DNA from: Panaeolus papilionaceus
Taxonomy: Eukaryota; Basidiomycota; Agaricomycetes; Agaricales
Assembly (NCBI GenBank): GCA_015501605.1
Contig: JADNRZ010000010.1
Coordinates: 1,302,001-1,366,000 of the forward strand
DNA length: 64,000 bases
Direction: 5' to 3'
Shown here one piece after another: positions 60,391 to 64,000 of this stretch. Every line of letters begins with the position of its first letter. The stretch's first letter is position 1. A program made the position numbers and the translations under genes. A model generated the notes under the pieces. The model ran no database searches, was not told the origin of the DNA, and was given only the letters and a program-made list of their open reading frames with translations.

Positions 60391-61208
60391 TTCATGGGGA
60401 TTGTTTCTATTCCTACACTTTTCGTCCTGTCTTATCGCATCGTCCGTCATTGTCACTCTTCGCTGTCATGTCGTCCAATGCTGGATTTTGAATATCCTCG
60501 CCTCTTTCATTCATCCGGGATGTGAGCCATTTTTTCTGTATGGGAGTCGGGTGCCCCCGACCATGAGAACCGGAAGCTCGAAGTAGCATTAGTATTTTTA
60601 CTGCTGACGATAACATGTACTTCTGTTGAGTGGGCTGTGTCGCGAATGGACACAAGCTCTGCATCTAACTATGTTTATCTCCTTGATGCGTTTATTCCAA
60701 GACAAGATGTAATTGATGTATGACTTCTTCGATGTTATGCCAAAAATATCTGAACTAAAATCCTCGTAATGTTTCGCGTGGTTAAATTCTTGGGATAGTG
60801 AGCTTCAGCCTGAGAGCTCCAGCCTTTTACTTAGTCTCGTGACAATGACATTGGGGTGTGTGTGACCACAGTAGAATAGAACAGTTCAAGGCTTTAGACT
60901 ATTGCTCCTTCATCCTCAGGTTCATCCCTCAATAATCCTTGGTAAGTCCAATTTTGATGCCCTGTGATAACTCAGGGACTGAGCAAATACAAGGGGCTGA
61001 ACAACAACCAGATCTTGCCGAGACTCTTTCCAACGGCGACTACCGACCTTCACTGTGTCACAGAAGTCAACACCTTGTCTACTCTTAAACGCCTACAGAA
61101 CCATTCCTCCTTTCTTACGCTACCCTTCGATATTTCCAGGCTTTAAAGGGCGAAAGAACATCATATATTCCATAATTTAGGGATTTACACGTCCAGTTCA
61201 TCGTACAA
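60391..61208. other. Intergenic between nucleoporin and CAF-1 genes
   Basis: About 820 bp, tandem arrangement. No gene seen. Confidence 0.5.
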
Positions 61209-64000
61209 ATGCGTTTTCGAACATTGGAAATCAGGTGGCACGACAGCAAGCCCATCTCAACCTGCGACTTTCAGCCAGTGTCCTTCAAAAAGGCGCGTCC
61301 TCCTGCAGGACAAGAGAACAATTACACGAGCCACTCCTACAGATTAGCTACTGGAGGGGAGGACAATCATGTTAGGGTGAGTCTCATTAGTGCCAATTTA
61401 CGCGCGGAGGTCGCGTCTCATTATTCCAATCGCATTGCTCACTTCGGGATATCGTCAGATATGGATGGTACATCCCTACATTCGTCCTCCTAATGTTATG
61501 GCAGAAGCAGATGCGTCCTCTGCAGCAACAGCTGCTCGTCAACCTCGAGTAGAATACTTGGCCACACTCAGTCGCCATTCTGCGGCCGTGAACGTTGTTC
61601 GCTTCTCCCCAAACGGTATGTGACCCACTTGTCGTCCCAAGTGAACAGCGATCGTAATGAAGCATACAGGTGAACTCATTGCATCAGCTGGAGATGGTTC
61701 GTGGTTGTTTCTATTTCATTGCCAATGTCTTGTGCTAACATTAACATTTTATAGACGGCATGATAATCATCTGGGCGCCGTCTGTAAGCCCGCAAGCAAC
61801 CACCTATGGGAGTGATCTCAGTCCCGAAGATTTACAACATGAAAAGGAATATTGGAAGCCCAGGACTACATTTAGGTGAATTTCTCCATCTTCGTTGCGT
61901 GTTGCCCCTTTTCTCAGCTGTTATCAAGGTGCACCACGATGCAGGTTTATGACCTTGCATGGAGTCCCACTGGGGAGTACATTGTTGCGGGCAGTACTGA
62001 CAACACCGCGAGAGTCTTTACCATAAATGAAGGTAAGTCGAACGCTGTCCTTTCAACTTCTCATCAAACTTATATGATCACAATAGGTAAATGTGTATGT
62101 GAAATCGCCGAGCACTCGCATTACGTCCAAGGCGTTGCTTGGGATCCTTTGAACGAATACATTGCTACGCAAAGTAGCGATCGATCGATGCATATTTATC
62201 GTATCACGACCAAGCCAGGCGGTATTTTCGAAGCGCATGCTGTCGGGAAGAATACAAAGATGCCTCACCGACACAGTCATTCACGCACCCCAAGTGCTCA
62301 TGGGGGTGCCCGACCACGCATGTTTAGAAGAGAATCCACAGCTAGTGACATGGATACTTCGGCCGTAGATTTGTCCGAAGAAGCGCATCCTCCAACGAAG
62401 GACACACCCTTGACACCAGCAACCTCTGTCAGCAGCACACCTGCTTTCATGTTTCCACCTCCACCTATTGAAGCGTCCTCCCGTCGCTCATCTTTCAGTT
62501 CAAATGCACCTGGGTCACCATCTACATTTAGCAACAGTCGATACGGCCGTTCCCCTTCTCCCATGCCACCTCTTCCCGCGATACGCAGCCCGTTGCCTCC
62601 TTCAAACGCAACGACGGCTTTATGGGCTAGTGTTAAGCTTTATGGGGATGAGAGCTTCACCAACTTCTTCCGACGATTGACTTTTAGTCCTGATGGTGGT
62701 CTTCTTCTCACACCAGCTGGTCAATTTGAAGATCCATCAGTGCTTCCAGGGTCAATAACAAAGCAATCCAACGATGACACGCCAATGAGAGGTAGGAAGG
62801 GTCATCCATCAGAGGCGCATACTCTTCCTTCTGCGTCGTCGTCTAGCTCTACTTCATCGGTTTACATCTACTCGCGCGCCAACTTCGCGAGACCACCCAT
62901 TGCGCAACTCCCTGGCCATAAAAAGGCTAGTGTAGCGGTCAAGTTCTCACCAGTTTTATATGAACTGAGGCCGTCTGTCATTGGCCCGGTGTCTCATGAA
63001 ACTCAGGAACATGACCCTCGTCCTCCCACCGCCGCGCTGGACACCGGAATTGACGGGAAACTAAATGTAGACCTGACAGGACCCATTCCCGGTGTTGCAC
63101 ACCCAGAACAGACCTCGTCAAATTTTGGTAGTTCTAGTCTACTATTGACTCCTCACAGAACACCACTTTTGCAACCCCACGGGAGTATCGCCACGCCTGT
63201 TCCAAAGGCAGCTAACAGTAACGCAGGTGCACCAGCTGCTTCACCTGCCCTGTCACCCGTCGAAGTTCGACCGCCAACGCCAGCCGCGTCTAAACCCTCA
63301 ACACCACACCCACCGGCTAACCATACGCTCCCTCAAGTGTCATCGACACCGGCACAAGGTTCGACTCCCACTATAACTGCGCCGCCTTCTGCATCAATTT
63401 TTGCGTTACCATACCGAATGCTTTTCGCTGTGCTAACGATGGACACCGTTGCGATCTATGACACGCAGCAAGCTGGTCCTGTTTGCTTGTTGACAAAACT
63501 TCATTATGATGAGTTCACAGATATGACCTGGTAAATCAATTCGACACAAACTCGATTGGCATATCGCTAACTTGACTCATTAGGTCTCCTGACGGACAGT
63601 GTCTGATCTTGTCCTCGCGAGATGGCTATTGCACACTCATCGTCTTCGACGATATCTTGCCGGCTCATCATACGCAGCAACACACCCTACAACTCCAATC
63701 AATTGCGCACAACCACTGCATGCCCCTTATCACATCGTCGAACACCCATTCAAATCAGGTGACACCTGCTGCAACGCCTGCCAGTTCAAGTATTAGCCTA
63801 CCTCCGTTCACAATGGCCATGCCCCCTTCATCATCATCCCAACCGCCACCCAATCCCAAGAAGCGAAGCGATCCACCGTTAACCCCAGCCGCAAGCGTGG
63901 ACGGTTCAGAATCGTCCTTCTTCCTGGCGGGACAAAGTCAAGGAACGCAGGACACCCTATTAAGTGAAGCTACATCTAGCGCAGGTGGGGAGGCAAAATC
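61209..64000 (+). CDS. CAC2: Chromatin assembly factor 1 subunit B (p60/Cac2), 3' end missing
   Basis: WD40 subunit of CAF-1, which deposits H3-H4 on replicated DNA. The start at 61209 gives MRFRTLEIRWHDSKPISTCDFQP, the usual N-terminal WD strand. Joined exons give SYRLATGGEDNHVRIWMVHPYI, then VEYLATLSRHSAAVNVVRFSPNG, ELIASAGDDGMIIIWAPS, QVYDLAWSPTGEYIVAGSTDNTARVF, EIAEHSHYVQGVAWDPLNEYIATQSSDRSMHIY. A long Ser/Pro-rich loop containing LTFSPDGGLLLTPAGQFEDP interrupts the propeller. The last full repeat reads ALPYRMLFAVLTMDTVAIYDTQQ, FTDMTW, SPDGQCLILSSRDGYCTLIVFDD. The reading frame is open to the right edge, so the C-terminus is absent. Introns are about 50-80 nt; inner edges between 61378 and 62085 are approximate. 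Confidence 0.9.

Noticed and set aside
1..64000. CRISPR arrays or intact transposons
   Set aside because: No regularly spaced repeats, terminal repeats with transposase, or reverse-transcriptase frames were seen.

Overview
This window is nuclear DNA of a filamentous basidiomycete, most likely an agaricomycete. Genes are dense and on both strands, almost all are cut by many 50-60 nt GT-AG introns, and the protein set (TRAPP-II Trs65, Utp7, Nup57/54, CAF-1 p60, Dbr1, mitochondrial ribosomal proteins, sterol/ceramide-type GH5 glucosidase) is fungal. Gene models were built by reading exons and joining them at splice sites by eye. Ends and frames are reliable where stated; inner exon edges of large genes are approximate.

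Layout. 0-5.4 kb: a GH5 glucosylceramidase/steryl-glucosidase-like gene running off the left edge, a small polyadenylated retroposon-like insertion, and a secreted type-B carboxylesterase. 5.7-10.6 kb: a decayed monocarboxylate-type MFS transporter beside an intact paralogue. 10.6-16.4 kb: gene-poor DNA with one F-box gene and relics. 16.4-30 kb: an NT-C2 protein, mitochondrial bL28m, a MATA_HMG-box regulator, an APC amino-acid/GABA-type permease and a small conserved-domain gene. 30-40.4 kb: a compact housekeeping block (Trs65, a SLOG-like protein, Dbr1, hexokinase, mitochondrial uL14m). 42-45.5 kb: a large XlnR-like Zn2Cys6 regulator. 46.2-50.5 kb: two tandem paralogues of a family I do not recognise. 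50.9-64 kb: a second housekeeping block (ATP synthase gamma, eIF2 beta, a secreted histidine-phosphatase-like protein without its catalytic residues, Utp7, Nup57/54, CAF-1 p60 cut by the right edge).

The genes do not form a metabolic cluster. Housekeeping genes are often in divergent pairs sharing short promoters (hexokinase/uL14m, ATP3/eIF2 beta, Utp7/Nup57). Accessory stretches hold the duplications and decay. The best candidates for something undescribed are the tandem pair at 46.2-50.5 kb, the pseudo-phosphatase at 53.9-54.8 kb, the SLOG-like protein at 33.4 kb, the small domain gene at 29.3 kb and the retroposon-like insertion at 2.15-2.34 kb. I found no CRISPR array, no convincing tRNA or rRNA gene and no intact transposon.
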